The notes: generated from the letters alone by a model not told the origin. Numbered from the stretch's first letter, positions 47,031 to 57,280 are shown. The stretch: 62,161 nucleotides of DNA from Bacteroidales bacterium (GCA_016929525.1 JAFGIP010000051.1:1-62161); one strand, 5' to 3'. A program made the numbers and translations.

Positions 47031-50000
47031 GTGTATAAATTGCATGGTTTGAAAATATTACTTAGCATTGAATTAATGGTATTTTTACTGGTTACCGTTA
47101 ATTGTAAAGCCTATAATGACGATATGTTACGTCAATATCAAAAAGAATTATTGGTTCCAGAGCACATACTTCTTTATTATGCTCCTAATAACCAAGAAAA
47201 CAGTTTGTTATACAGTAAATTATTAGAAACCCTTAAAAAAGGTGATCAGGAAGTACTTAACGGAAATTTACCTAAATCCATATCATATTATCAGAAATCA
47301 CTTGAATACGCTAAACACTTAAAACAAATCTGGTTAAATATCTTACTGTTAAATCGTTTGGGCAATAGTTATTACTGGCAGGCAAGATTTAATTCTTCGG
47401 AAGAATATTATACGAATGCATTAGAGTTGATTCGATCAAGCAATGGCATTAAAGATACTTTAGCGTTTGCAGAATCGTTGATTTATTGCAGGATATTGAC
47501 AAGCAGACTTAATACCAATCAGTTTATCAGTATGGAATCTGAAATTGAAGATATATTCTCTAATGCAGATATTAAGGATACTTTAAGAAATATAAAATTC
47601 AGTTTGTTAAAAGCGCAGTATGGGGCTGAGATTTCTAATACCGAAATTCTTCAGAATGAAATACAGAACGTTGAAGGCAATCTAAAAGTTAAATACCACA
47701 CATATTGGCACTTCCTTTTAAGTATGGAATATTTTCGTGCTTTCTATTACTACAAATTAAGAGATTATAATCTCGCGATTAAATTTTTTGAAGATTTGGA
47801 AATTCAAATAAATAAGGATAATCGATATGAATATTACAGATATTTTGTAAATGAAAATCTGGCTGATATACATATGAGAGTTAATAATATAGATCGAGCC
47901 ATTTCCTATTTGGGTAAGAATAAGGATCAGTTAAAAATTGAACCTCATCTGTTACATTATAATTACTATGTCCTTTTGGCTTATATCAATGAGTTAATTG
48001 GGAATATTCAAATTGCTCAATACAACTATCACAAAGCTGAAAAACTTATTCTAAGTTATAATATCAAAGATTATAGGTTAGCATTTGTATTTTTCTACTT
48101 ATCAGATTTTTATAAAAACAAAATGAATAATAACGCGATGTCATTTGAATACGCAAATATGGCCGAAGAAATTTTAATTGAATATCCTAGACCAATTCTT
48201 GAAATGTTTGTAGTATATATACTTGCCGACTATTATTATGATCATTCCGATTATGAGATGGCCATTTTTTATTGTAATTTGGTACTAGATGATCTGAATC
48301 TTTTAATAAATGATGATGAGTATTTCAGTTCTCAGTATTCAGTTTTGGTCCAATCACCTTGGGAACTTATCTTAGGCAAAAGGGCTCTTTCATTCTTTTA
48401 TCTTTCGGAGAGTAAGGATTTTGATCTGATAACTCTTCAACAATCATATCTCGATTATTCATCCCTGGTAAAACTGGAATTAAAATTCTTAAGTTATTTC
48501 TCTTTTGAAGAAACTGAAGTTCAAATCCTTAATAGAGTTCAATATAATTACTATAACCTGATTAATGTTGGTTATACAATCTATGAAGAAACCGGAAATG
48601 ATTCAATAATTACCGTAATATTTAATTTAGCAGAAGAAAGCAGAACGCCTTTATTGCGTTCATATTTATCTGATAATTTAGCCAGGAAGATGTCGGGAGT
48701 TCCCGAAGAAGATCAGGAAAACTTAAAAGTACTTAAAAAAGAAATTGACACATTACAATATACACTTTCACAACATAATGTTAGAGATTATAATGCATCC
48801 GAGAATTTTATAGCAAAAAAGATGGTCAGTAAACTTGATGAGTATAATTACCAAATTGAGTTGCTTGAAGAAAGATATCCTGCTTATGCCAAACTTAAAA
48901 AAACCAGTCAAATAATTTCTGTTTCAAAAGTTCAGGAATTATTAGATGAGGATCAGGTTATTGTTGAATATCTCATTGCAGGAGGGTATTTGTATACTTT
49001 TTTTATAGATAAGGAACATAAAGAGGTTTCATACCAACAAATAGAGAAAGATTTTTCTTATCAGATATTAGAATACAGAAGACTTTTTACTGATATGAAT
49101 TATGGAGACTTTTCAGAGTCTGTAATTAAAAGTTACTTAACAAAGTCTCACGCACTTTATGATCTTTTAATTGGTCCAGTCAAAGATTTGATAAAGGATA
49201 AAAGGTTACTTATTATCCCCGACAGAGAATTGAACCTCATTCCTTTTGAAGCACTAGTAAGCGATAGTACCCTATCTGAGAATTCCAATATTTCATTCAG
49301 GGATTTACATTACCTGGTATTAGATAATCCGGTAAGTTATCTATACTCCAGATCACAGCTGGCAATAGGTTCTGAAAAAAGAAATAGAAGAATAAGGTTT
49401 TCCGGTTTTGCTCCTGATTATGGTAATTCATATAACAAATCTGCAAATAAAGATACAACTTATATAGATCTTAGTTGGTTACCCGGTGCATCAATGGAGA
49501 TAGAAACGGCTCTAAAGTATTATAAGGGTAAAGCATTTACCGGAGACAATGCCAGTAAAGACAATTTCTTCAAAGCAAGTACTAAAAGTGAAATAGTACA
49601 TCTTGCTATGCACGCTATTTTGGACCAGGAAGAACCAATGAATTCGCAACTGATTTTTAAAAAGAATGGAGGTTCCTTTAAGGATCAGCTGCATGCATAC
49701 GAGGTTTATTCAAGAAATATTAATGTGCGTTTAATGGTTTTAAGTGCATGTAATACGGGAAGCGGGGAATTGGAATTCGGCGAAGGTGTTTTTGGTATTG
49801 CAAGGGCATTTTTACTTGCCGGAATAAGAAATATTATTGTCACACAGTGGTCTGTTGCCGACCGGTCAAGTGCCTCAATAATGAACAAATATTATTATTA
49901 TTTGTCAAAGGGTGAACCTGTGGATATAGCACTCCAAAAGTCTAAAATAAATTTTCTTTTAAAAGATGACCCGGTAAAAGCACATCCTTATTATTGGGCA

Positions 50001-50129
50001 GGATTTGTAAACATGGGGAAACCAGTTATTTTACCCAGAAAAAACAACCTCCGGCTAATTCTGATTACAATAGTGTTGGTAATTGGTTTTGGTGCGATTT
50101 ACTTTAGATACAAACGACTAAAATATTAA
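47031..50129 (+). CDS. TPR-CHAT protein, periplasmic caspase-like with C-terminal anchor
   Basis: The 1032-aa protein starts at GTG 47031 with a signal-peptide-like segment. Residues about 60-435 are TPR-like helical repeats (SYYQKSLEYAKHL, LNRLGNSYYWQARFNSSEEYYTNALELI). A linker with coiled coil (about 560-620) precedes a CHAT domain (about 635-1000) with catalytic His861 in VHLAMHA and Cys907 in LSACNTGSGE, followed by GIARAFLLAGIRNIIVTQWSVAD. A membrane helix (about 1005-1023) and short basic tail end the protein. CHAT domains are caspase-related cysteine proteases. Its stop overlaps the anti-sigma gene stop by 4 nt, tail to tail. Signal plus C-terminal anchor put the protease on the outside of the inner membrane, by inference. 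Confidence 0.85.
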   Translation: MYKLHGLKILLSIELMVFLLVTVNCKAYNDDMLRQYQKELLVPEHILLYYAPNNQENSLLYSKLLETLKKGDQEVLNGNLPKSISYYQKSLEYAKHLKQIWLNILLLNRLGNSYYWQARFNSSEEYYTNALELIRSSNGIKDTLAFAESLIYCRILTSRLNTNQFISMESEIEDIFSNADIKDTLRNIKFSLLKAQYGAEISNTEILQNEIQNVEGNLKVKYHTYWHFLLSMEYFRAFYYYKLRDYNLAIKFFEDLEIQINKDNRYEYYRYFVNENLADIHMRVNNIDRAISYLGKNKDQLKIEPHLLHYNYYVLLAYINELIGNIQIAQYNYHKAEKLILSYNIKDYRLAFVFFYLSDFYKNKMNNNAMSFEYANMAEEILIEYPRPILEMFVVYILADYYYDHSDYEMAIFYCNLVLDDLNLLINDDEYFSSQYSVLVQSPWELILGKRALSFFYLSESKDFDLITLQQSYLDYSSLVKLELKFLSYFSFEETEVQILNRVQYNYYNLINVGYTIYEETGNDSIITVIFNLAEESRTPLLRSYLSDNLARKMSGVPEEDQENLKVLKKEIDTLQYTLSQHNVRDYNASENFIAKKMVSKLDEYNYQIELLEERYPAYAKLKKTSQIISVSKVQELLDEDQVIVEYLIAGGYLYTFFIDKEHKEVSYQQIEKDFSYQILEYRRLFTDMNYGDFSESVIKSYLTKSHALYDLLIGPVKDLIKDKRLLIIPDRELNLIPFEALVSDSTLSENSNISFRDLHYLVLDNPVSYLYSRSQLAIGSEKRNRRIRFSGFAPDYGNSYNKSANKDTTYIDLSWLPGASMEIETALKYYKGKAFTGDNASKDNFFKASTKSEIVHLAMHAILDQEEPMNSQLIFKKNGGSFKDQLHAYEVYSRNINVRLMVLSACNTGSGELEFGEGVFGIARAFLLAGIRNIIVTQWSVADRSSASIMNKYYYYLSKGEPVDIALQKSKINFLLKDDPVKAHPYYWAGFVNMGKPVILPRKNNLRLILITIVLVIGFGAIYFRYKRLKY

Positions 50130-50857
50130 AGCTTGCGTATAACTTTTTTTGCCGCGTTGGTATATATATTATCAGATTCTGTCAGTTTTTCTAAAATATT
50201 TTCTGCATCATTTCTTTTATTCATTTTAAGATACGTCATTGCAAGATACCACTGAGCATGAATTTTAAATGGTGTGCTTCTGTCATTCGCAACAAGTAGT
50301 AATTCGGTAGTGGCAAGTTTGTAATTTTTCAATTCCAGGGCGTTCATACCATAGTAAAAGTGTGCTGTGATATCATTATAATTTTGAGAAAGATAGTTTT
50401 TTAAAATTTCCGATGAGGCTTCATAGTCCTTTTCCTGGTATAAAATATAAGAGAGTTGCACACTATTAGCCGATTGATTGACGGACCTTGTTGATATGTC
50501 AGTCTGGTAGGGTTTATAAAACTCGTTAAAAACTTCACTTGGTGTAATACGTGTAGTTAATTTCCAGATGCTTAAGCCAAGTATCACCACTATACCAGCA
50601 GCGACCGGATATTTTATATATGTTTTAATGAATAGGATTTGTTTGTTTGCTCTTTTTGAATTTTTTGTAATGACCTTTTTGACATTTTGCCTGAATTCAT
50701 ATAAAGCATCGTCCTTTATAGCTTCATTAACAGAACGATGTAATTCTACTTCATCTTTCAGTTGCTTGTTTGCAGACATTTTTTCCCTGAAAGCATTTGA
50801 TTTTTTGGAATTCAAACTACCATCTAGGTATTCCTCTATCGTTTGAATTGTTTTCAT
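50126..50857 (-). CDS. Anti-sigma-like membrane protein with TPR domain
   Basis: The 243-aa protein has an N-terminal cytoplasmic region similar to Bacteroidota anti-sigma proteins (TIEEYLDGSLNSKKSNAFREKMSANKQLKDEVELHRSVNEAI), a single membrane helix (about 83-100) and a C-terminal TPR-like domain (about 130-240: YILYQEKDYEASSEILKNYL; GMNALELKNYKLATTELLLVAN; WYLAMTYLKMNKRNDAENIL). The start at 50857 overlaps the sigma gene by 41 nt, indicating coupled translation. It probably holds the sigma factor at the membrane. The TPR side would face the periplasm. Confidence 0.78.
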   Translation of the reverse strand: MKTIQTIEEYLDGSLNSKKSNAFREKMSANKQLKDEVELHRSVNEAIKDDALYEFRQNVKKVITKNSKRANKQILFIKTYIKYPVAAGIVVILGLSIWKLTTRITPSEVFNEFYKPYQTDISTRSVNQSANSVQLSYILYQEKDYEASSEILKNYLSQNYNDITAHFYYGMNALELKNYKLATTELLLVANDRSTPFKIHAQWYLAMTYLKMNKRNDAENILEKLTESDNIYTNAAKKVIRKL

Positions 50858-51425
50858 ATCCTAACTTTTTGTATTCTTTGCTGTTTCGTATATTATTAAT
50901 GAGTGTTTTCTTACATCTGAAACGTCTGTTTTTTGTATGTTGATCTGAGCTATATCCCATAATTGCAGTGATATCTTTTATTGGGATGTTAATTAGAAAC
51001 ATCTTTAAAACCTTCTTACAATCCTCACTAAGTTCTTCAAACTTTTCTCTGTATAATTTATATCTCTCACTTTCTTCTAATAATTCAATATCACTATCTG
51101 TAGTATTCAAAACTAATTGTTCGCCTTCAATAAATTCAGCTCTGACCTTTCTATTATTAAGCTCTCTAATCCATATAATTCTGGCAACTGAGTATAAATA
51201 AGTAGTTAAAGAACTTGATAATTGAAAGTTTTCTTCCCTGATTTTAATAAACACAACAACGAGTGCTTCCTGAAATACATCTTCAGCATCCTGCTCTTTC
51301 CCATTGTTTGAAATAACCAAATATCGTATTGGCCGATAGCTGATATCATAAATATGATTTAATATTTTAATATCATTTCTGCCAATACCTTCAAGTAATT
51401 CCTGGTCTGAATATTTTTTATTCAA
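50817..51425 (-). CDS. ECF-type RNA polymerase sigma factor
   Basis: The 202-aa sigma-70 family protein has a region 2 segment (IYDISYRPIRYLVISNNGKEQDAEDVFQEALVVVFIKI, about 27-64) and a region 4 helix-turn-helix (LSEDCKKVLKMFLINIPIKDITAIMGYSSDQHTKNRRFRCKKTL, about 130-175). It is followed with 41-nt overlap by a membrane anti-sigma-like gene. It lies 73 nt downstream of gcvP on the same strand; whether it has its own promoter is unclear. Confidence 0.9.
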   Translation of the reverse strand: MNKKYSDQELLEGIGRNDIKILNHIYDISYRPIRYLVISNNGKEQDAEDVFQEALVVVFIKIREENFQLSSSLTTYLYSVARIIWIRELNNRKVRAEFIEGEQLVLNTTDSDIELLEESERYKLYREKFEELSEDCKKVLKMFLINIPIKDITAIMGYSSDQHTKNRRFRCKKTLINNIRNSKEYKKLGYENNSNDRGIPRW

Positions 51426-51498
51426 CTCTATTGTGTTAATACCGTTTAGGATTATAAAGTAACCCTATGAGATAACAAAATAAGTAATTTTTATTCTA

Positions 51499-54357
51499 TT
51501 ACCAGATATTAACTGGCATGCATGTACAAATCAGGTTCCGGTCGCCAAAAGCATCATCAATTCTTGAGACAGGTGTCCAGTATTTTTTTTCATTCAGCCA
51601 GTCAAACGGGAAAGCTGCTTCTTTTCTGGTATAAGCGTGTTTCCAATTGTCAGATGTTACCTCAGCCAGCGAATGTGGAGCATTTTGAAGTACGTTGTCT
51701 TCGGTGTATTCTATTTCTAGTTTCTGAATTTCAGAATATATCGATAGCATAACATCGATAAATCTGTCAAGCTCTTCTTTTGATTCACTTTCAGTAGGTT
51801 CAATCATGAGTGTTCCGTGTACCGGGAATGAAAGTGTTGGTGCATGAAAGCCAAAATCCATAAGTCTTTTGGCAATATCTGCTTCAGTGATACCGACACT
51901 ATTCTTGAACTGGCGGCATTCCAGGATAAGTTCGTGAGCGACATACCCTGTTTCTCCGGTATATACAATTCCGTACTTGTCTTTAAGTTTGGAAGCAAGG
52001 TAATTTGCATTTAGTATCGCAATTTTTGAACTGTTGGTTAATCCATCAGCTCCCAGAAGTTTGCAATAAGCATGTGAAATTGTTAGAATACTGGCGCTTC
52101 CCCAGGGAGCTCCTGCTACAGCCTTTATTCCATTTGTGCCTCCTGTTTCGACAATCGGATGAGTCGGTAAAAATTCAACCAGATGATTAGAAACACAAAT
52201 TGGTCCGACACCCGGGCCTCCTCCACCATGCGGAATTGCAAAAGTCTTGTGCAGATTCAGATGACAAACATCTGCACCAATTTCTGCCGGATTTGTCAGT
52301 CCAACCTGGGCATTCATGTTGGCTCCATCCATATATACCTGTCCGCCGTGCTTATGGATTATCTCCGTAATTTCTTTAATGTTTTGTTCAAATACACCAT
52401 GGGTTGACGGGTAAGTTACCATCAATGCAGACAGATTTTTTGAATTTTCTTTTGCTTTCTCCTTTAAATCGTTGATATCAATATTTCCATTTTCGTCGCA
52501 CGAGATTATAACAACTTTCATTCCTGCCATTACTGCACTTGCCGGATTGGTTCCGTGAGCCGATGATGGTATGAGAACTATATTTCTATGTAATTGATTC
52601 TTGTTCTTATGATATGCCCTGATTACCATAAGCCCTGCATATTCTCCTGCTGCCCCCGAATTAGGCTGAAACGAAACTGCCTCGAAGCCTGTAATGACTT
52701 TTAGTATTTTCCCTAATTCATGAAAAAGTTGTTGATAACCTTCTGTTTGGTCAATAGGAACAAAAGGATGTATTTCTCCAAATTCAGGCCAGCTAAGCGG
52801 TAATAATTCAACGGCTGCATTGAGCTTCATTGTACAAGAGCCCAGAGAAATCATGGAATCGGTCAATGAAATATCCTTTTTTTCAAGATGTTTGATATAA
52901 CGCATCAATTCTGTTTCTGATCTGAATTTGTGAAATATTTCATGGTCCAGAAATTTGCTGGTTCTTTTAAAGTTCGTATTAAAATAAATTATTTCTTCCA
53001 GGTTTTGTATCGTTGTAAAAGGTTTAGCAACTGAAGCGGCAAATACTTCAATGAGGTTGTTTAAATCTTTTAAACTTGTTGTTTCATCAATGCTGATTCC
53101 AACTGAACCATCGTTGAAATATCGCAGGTTAATTTGTCTTTCGAGAGCCTGTATCTGTATATCTCTTTGGGTGATATTATCTGCGAGCTCTATTTTCAGG
53201 GTATCAAAAAAATTCTCATTGGTCTGCTTAAATCCAATTTTTTCCAATGACTGGGCTAATACACCAGCAATATTATGGCATCTCAAAGCAATTTGTTTTA
53301 ATCCTTCAGGTCCATGGTAAATAGCGTACATTCCGGCCATTGTGGCCAGAAGTGCTTGTGCAGTGCATATATTTGAAGTTGCTTTTTCCCTTTTAATATG
53401 TTGTTCTCTGGTTTGTAAAGCCATTCTTAAGGCTCTGTTACCAAATTTATCTTTTGAGACACCTATTATTCTTCCCGGAATATATCTCTTAAAGGATTCT
53501 TTGGCGGCAAAAAATGCCGCATGAGGTCCGCCAAATCCCATTGGAATACCGAATCGCTGTGCTGAACCAATAACAACGTCAGCTCCCCATTCACCTGGTG
53601 GTGTAAGAACAGATAAGCTAAGCAGATCTGCCGATACAGTAATTTTACAGTCATAGCTATGGGCTTTATCTATAAAGGAAGAATAGTCTTTAAAAGAACC
53701 GTTATTATTTGGATATTGTAAAAAAGCACCGAAATAGTTGTGAGAAAGCGGGCAGTTTTCAAACGATCCTATGATGAGATTGATACCAAGTGGTTCGGCA
53801 CGTGTTTGTAATACTGATAAAGTCTGGGGGAAGACATCCTGATCAACAAAGAAAAAATTACAATTTTCTGCTATTTGCTGTCGTGTTCTTGCATTGAAAA
53901 GCATAATCATAGCTTCTGCTGCTGCTGTTGCCTCATCAAGCAGCGATGCATTGGCAATTTCCATTTTGGTCAGCTCAATTACAACAGTCTGGAAATTAAG
54001 TAATGCTTCTAATCTTCCCTGAGAAATTTCCGCCTGATAGGGAGTATAAGAAGTGTACCAGCTTGGGTTTTCAAGAATATTTCTTTGTATTACTGCAGGG
54101 AAGATTGTATTATAATAACCTGTTCCGATATATGATTTATATACAATATTCTTGGCGGCAATTTTCTTAATTGATTTAAAGTATTCGTATTCCGATATAC
54201 CATCGGGCAGGTCAAGTTTCTGCTTTATTCTTATATCAGACGGGACTGTTTTATTTATTAATTCATCAAGCGATTTCAGACCTATATCCGAAAGCATGCT
54301 TTCTATCTCATTTTCTCGTGGTCCGATATGGCGCAGTGCAAACTTTTCTTCAGGCAT
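51499..54357 (-). CDS. gcvP: Glycine dehydrogenase (decarboxylating), P protein
   Basis: The 952-aa protein is a full-length fused P protein. The N-terminal half has FALRHIGPRENEIESMLSDIG and the PYQAEISQGRLEALLNFQT segment. The C-terminal half has the PLP-binding LNLHKTFAIPHGGGGPG (Lys704), SSAHGTNPASAVMAGMKVV and YPSTHGVFE. It decarboxylates glycine and passes aminomethyl to lipoylated H protein in the glycine cleavage system. gcvT and gcvH are not in the window. It sits behind pcm and an MBL-fold hydrolase gene on the same strand. Confidence 0.98.
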   Translation of the reverse strand: MPEEKFALRHIGPRENEIESMLSDIGLKSLDELINKTVPSDIRIKQKLDLPDGISEYEYFKSIKKIAAKNIVYKSYIGTGYYNTIFPAVIQRNILENPSWYTSYTPYQAEISQGRLEALLNFQTVVIELTKMEIANASLLDEATAAAEAMIMLFNARTRQQIAENCNFFFVDQDVFPQTLSVLQTRAEPLGINLIIGSFENCPLSHNYFGAFLQYPNNNGSFKDYSSFIDKAHSYDCKITVSADLLSLSVLTPPGEWGADVVIGSAQRFGIPMGFGGPHAAFFAAKESFKRYIPGRIIGVSKDKFGNRALRMALQTREQHIKREKATSNICTAQALLATMAGMYAIYHGPEGLKQIALRCHNIAGVLAQSLEKIGFKQTNENFFDTLKIELADNITQRDIQIQALERQINLRYFNDGSVGISIDETTSLKDLNNLIEVFAASVAKPFTTIQNLEEIIYFNTNFKRTSKFLDHEIFHKFRSETELMRYIKHLEKKDISLTDSMISLGSCTMKLNAAVELLPLSWPEFGEIHPFVPIDQTEGYQQLFHELGKILKVITGFEAVSFQPNSGAAGEYAGLMVIRAYHKNKNQLHRNIVLIPSSAHGTNPASAVMAGMKVVIISCDENGNIDINDLKEKAKENSKNLSALMVTYPSTHGVFEQNIKEITEIIHKHGGQVYMDGANMNAQVGLTNPAEIGADVCHLNLHKTFAIPHGGGGPGVGPICVSNHLVEFLPTHPIVETGGTNGIKAVAGAPWGSASILTISHAYCKLLGADGLTNSSKIAILNANYLASKLKDKYGIVYTGETGYVAHELILECRQFKNSVGITEADIAKRLMDFGFHAPTLSFPVHGTLMIEPTESESKEELDRFIDVMLSIYSEIQKLEIEYTEDNVLQNAPHSLAEVTSDNWKHAYTRKEAAFPFDWLNEKKYWTPVSRIDDAFGDRNLICTCMPVNIW

Positions 54358-54400
54358 TTTATAAGAGAATTGAATTATATTTTAAAAGTGTTATCATTCT

Positions 54401-55039
54401 TTAAATTAAAAAAGGATTTGTATCATATTCTTTACCAATAGTTGTAGAATCACCATGACCGGGAAATGCTGTTGTTTGCCTGGGCAGTACCATCAGTTTA
54501 TTTCGTATACTGTTTAATAAAGTATTGTAATCACCTCCCGGGAGATCTGTTCTTCCAATACTTCCGTTAAATAAAACATCGCCGGTAATTACAAATTCGC
54601 CCGGAATATTATGAAATGCAAGACTTCCGGGTGAGTGCCCCGGGACATGATAGATAATAATTTCAGAATTACCAAATATAAAAACGTCATTATTTTTAAG
54701 AAATTTGTCAGGTATTGGAGGAGATTCCATTTCAATACCAAAAATGGATCCCATTTCGGGTGCATGTTCCAACAGAGGTATTTCTTCTTCATGGGTATAA
54801 AATGGTAAAGAATATTTTCTTTTTACTATATTACAGCCTAAAATATGATCAACATGACAATGGGTATTGATCATGGCTACAGGCTTCAATTTATTTTCTT
54901 TAATATAGTTGTCTATTATTTCTTCTTCCGTTGAAGAACTCATACCCGGATCAATAATGATGCATTCTTTTGTTTCATCAGAAAGAATAAATGTGTTTTC
55001 CTGAAAATCATTGAATATAAAGGATTTTATATTTATCAT
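54401..55039 (-). CDS. MBL-fold metallo-hydrolase, glyoxalase II-like
   Basis: The 212-aa protein has the metal-binding NTHCHVDHILG (HxHxDH), GHSPGSLAFH, ITGDVLFNGSIGRTDLPGGD and FPGHGDSTTIG motifs of the glyoxalase II/YcbL subgroup. It is shorter than true glyoxalase II and lacks its C-terminal helical domain. Substrate, probably a thioester, is not determined by sequence. It starts 18 nt after the pcm stop. Confidence 0.9.
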   Translation of the reverse strand: MINIKSFIFNDFQENTFILSDETKECIIIDPGMSSSTEEEIIDNYIKENKLKPVAMINTHCHVDHILGCNIVKRKYSLPFYTHEEEIPLLEHAPEMGSIFGIEMESPPIPDKFLKNNDVFIFGNSEIIIYHVPGHSPGSLAFHNIPGEFVITGDVLFNGSIGRTDLPGGDYNTLLNSIRNKLMVLPRQTTAFPGHGDSTTIGKEYDTNPFLI

Positions 55040-55057
55040 TACTACTGAATTTTTCTG

Positions 55058-55699
55058 TTATGCTTTCCCTTTAAGCATTGGGACAAAAACAAAGGACCCA
55101 TGCTCACTTGTTTTATAGTTATTTTCTTCAGTTTTTATTATCAATGTCATTATTTGTGAAACTCTGCTTCCAACAGGAACAACCATTTTACCTCCTGCTT
55201 TAAGCTGCGAAACAAGTTTTTCAGGAATTGAAGATGCGGCGGCTGTAATAATTATCCTGTCAAAGGGAGCGTATGTTGGCAAACCTTCATAACCATCACC
55301 ATAGAAGAAGTGGGGTTTGTAACCAATCTTTGGTAAAAGTGTCTGAGCACCAACATTAAGAATTTTATATCTTTCTACGGTAAAAACCTGTGCTCCCATT
55401 TCAATCAGAACTGCAGCCTGATAACCTGAACCTGTTCCAACTTCCAAAACTTTATGATTTTTGCTAACATCGAGTAATTGTGTTTGAAATGCTACTGTAT
55501 ATGGCTGTGAGATTGTTTGATTGGCAGCAATCGGAAAAGCTTGGTCTTTGTATGCAAAATGAACAAAACTACTGTCCATGAATAAATGTCGCGGCACTTT
55601 ATTCATTGCATCGAGCACTTTATGATCATTGATCCCTTTTAACTGAATATCCTCTATTAGTTTCTTCCTCAGGCCTTTATGAAGGTAAGTATCTTCCAT
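55058..55699 (-). CDS. pcm: Protein-L-isoaspartate O-methyltransferase
   Basis: The 213-aa methyltransferase has VPRHLFMDSSFVHFAYKDQAFPIAANQTISQPYTVAFQTQLL, SAM motif I VLEVGTGSGYQAAVLIEMG, YGDGYEGLPTYAPFDRIIITAAA and IPEKLVSQLKAGGKMVVPVG. It repairs isoaspartyl residues in aged proteins. It is the first gene of a likely leftward unit with the MBL hydrolase and gcvP. Confidence 0.95.
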   Translation of the reverse strand: MEDTYLHKGLRKKLIEDIQLKGINDHKVLDAMNKVPRHLFMDSSFVHFAYKDQAFPIAANQTISQPYTVAFQTQLLDVSKNHKVLEVGTGSGYQAAVLIEMGAQVFTVERYKILNVGAQTLLPKIGYKPHFFYGDGYEGLPTYAPFDRIIITAAASSIPEKLVSQLKAGGKMVVPVGSRVSQIMTLIIKTEENNYKTSEHGSFVFVPMLKGKA

Positions 55700-55822
55700 T
55701 AAAAGTATGTTGACTTATCAAATTAAAAATGCATAAATTAAATATTCATTATGGCATTCTGCAAGAAAAGTAATTAAAAAAGGAATTAAGCGATTAAAAG
55801 TACAAGAGTTATACATTATTTC

Positions 55823-55830
55823 TATATTTG
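55823..55830 (+). promoter_or_regulatory. -7 element for the sugar transferase gene
   Basis: TATATTTG, a TAnnTTTG match, lies 34 nt upstream of the start at 55865. No good -33 element is seen. Confidence 0.45.
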
Positions 55831-55864
55831 TCGCTGATTTTAAGGATGAATTTTCTTCCCAGAT

Positions 55865-57280
55865 ATGAATAAGAATGTACAGCTGGCGAAATATCTTATC
55901 TCAGATTTAATATCAGCCTCACTTGCGTGGGGATGTTTTTATGTTTATCGTAAAGTATATATTGAATCGCTTAAATTTGGTTACTCTATACCCGTTGAAT
56001 TTGGTACTAAATTTTATCTTGGTTTAATTCTGATACCCTTATTCTGGGTAGTTCTGTATTATGCATCAGGCTATTACAGGGATGTATTCAGGAAATCCAG
56101 ATTAGCCGAGCTGTGGTATACATTAAGAATTACATTTATAGGTGTTTTAATTCTGTTCTTTGGTTTATTACTTGACGATGAAATATCAACTTATTCGAAT
56201 TACTACAGATCATTCATTGCGTTATTCAGTATTCATTTCATACTTACATACATTCCACGCCTGATAATTACCACAAATACTACACATAAGATACACGGAA
56301 GGTTAATTGGTTTTAAGACGGTTATTATTGGAGGTAATGAGAAAGCGTTGGAAATTTATAACGAAATCGAGAACCAGAAACACGGGACAGGCAACATTAT
56401 TATTGGATTTGTTAATGTTAATAATGGTAATAATTATCCACTGGAAGACAAGCTTAAACATTTGGGTGATATTAGTCAGATAAAGGAAATCATTCAGGAG
56501 CATAATATATCTGAAGTGATTATTGCATTAGAATATACTGAACATAGCAGCATTGAAAGTATATTGAATTTATTGATTGATAGTAATGTAATGATTAAAA
56601 CTATTCCGGGTATGTACGAGATTTTTACCGGTAAAGTAAAAATGTCGGCAATTTTCGGAACTCCGCTGGTTGAGGTATCACACCATCTGATGCCTGCATG
56701 GCAAGGTAATCTAAAACATTTTCTTGATATAATACTTTCATTGCTTGCTTTAATTATTCTTTCGCCATTATTTCTCATATTAACACTCGGGGTGATTTTT
56801 TCTTCAAAAGGTCCGGTATTTTATAAACAGAAACGCATTGGCAGGAATGGGAAACCATTTACCATTTATAAATTTCGTTCAATGTATGTCAATGCCGAAT
56901 CAAATGGCCCGGAACTTTCCTCAAAAGATGACAGACGTGTTACAAGCTTTGGCAGATTTATGCGGAAATCGAGATTAGATGAAATACCAAATTTCGTTAA
57001 TGTTTTAAAAGGAGATATGTCACTTGTCGGACCAAGGCCAGAACGTGATTACTTTATAGAAAAAATTGTTGAGAAAGCACCTCATTATACACAGTTACTT
57101 AAAGTAAAACCGGGGATTACATCGTGGGGGCAGGTTAAGTATGGATATGCTGAAAATGTGGATCAGATGATAAAAAGAATGAAATACGATCTGCTTTATA
57201 TCGAGAATATGTCTTTATATGTTGATATTAAAATATTAATATACACACTTTTAATAATATTTAAAGGGAAGGGTATATAG
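55865..57280 (+). CDS. Polyprenyl glycosylphosphotransferase (exopolysaccharide initiation)
   Basis: The 471-aa protein has four N-terminal membrane helices (about 10-135), a nucleotide-binding-like domain (about 145-250, VIIGGNEKALEIYNEI), a membrane helix (about 283-305) and a C-terminal bacterial sugar transferase domain with KRIGRNGKPFTIYKFRSMYVNAE, FMRKSRLDEIPNFVNVLKGDMSLVGPRPE and KPGITSWGQVKYGY. Such WbaP/WcaJ-type enzymes attach a sugar-1-phosphate to undecaprenyl phosphate to start a surface polysaccharide. No other polysaccharide genes are adjacent. A weak hairpin (57282-57287/57297-57302) lies between it and the convergent thpR gene. Confidence 0.93.
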   Translation: MNKNVQLAKYLISDLISASLAWGCFYVYRKVYIESLKFGYSIPVEFGTKFYLGLILIPLFWVVLYYASGYYRDVFRKSRLAELWYTLRITFIGVLILFFGLLLDDEISTYSNYYRSFIALFSIHFILTYIPRLIITTNTTHKIHGRLIGFKTVIIGGNEKALEIYNEIENQKHGTGNIIIGFVNVNNGNNYPLEDKLKHLGDISQIKEIIQEHNISEVIIALEYTEHSSIESILNLLIDSNVMIKTIPGMYEIFTGKVKMSAIFGTPLVEVSHHLMPAWQGNLKHFLDIILSLLALIILSPLFLILTLGVIFSSKGPVFYKQKRIGRNGKPFTIYKFRSMYVNAESNGPELSSKDDRRVTSFGRFMRKSRLDEIPNFVNVLKGDMSLVGPRPERDYFIEKIVEKAPHYTQLLKVKPGITSWGQVKYGYAENVDQMIKRMKYDLLYIENMSLYVDIKILIYTLLIIFKGKGI

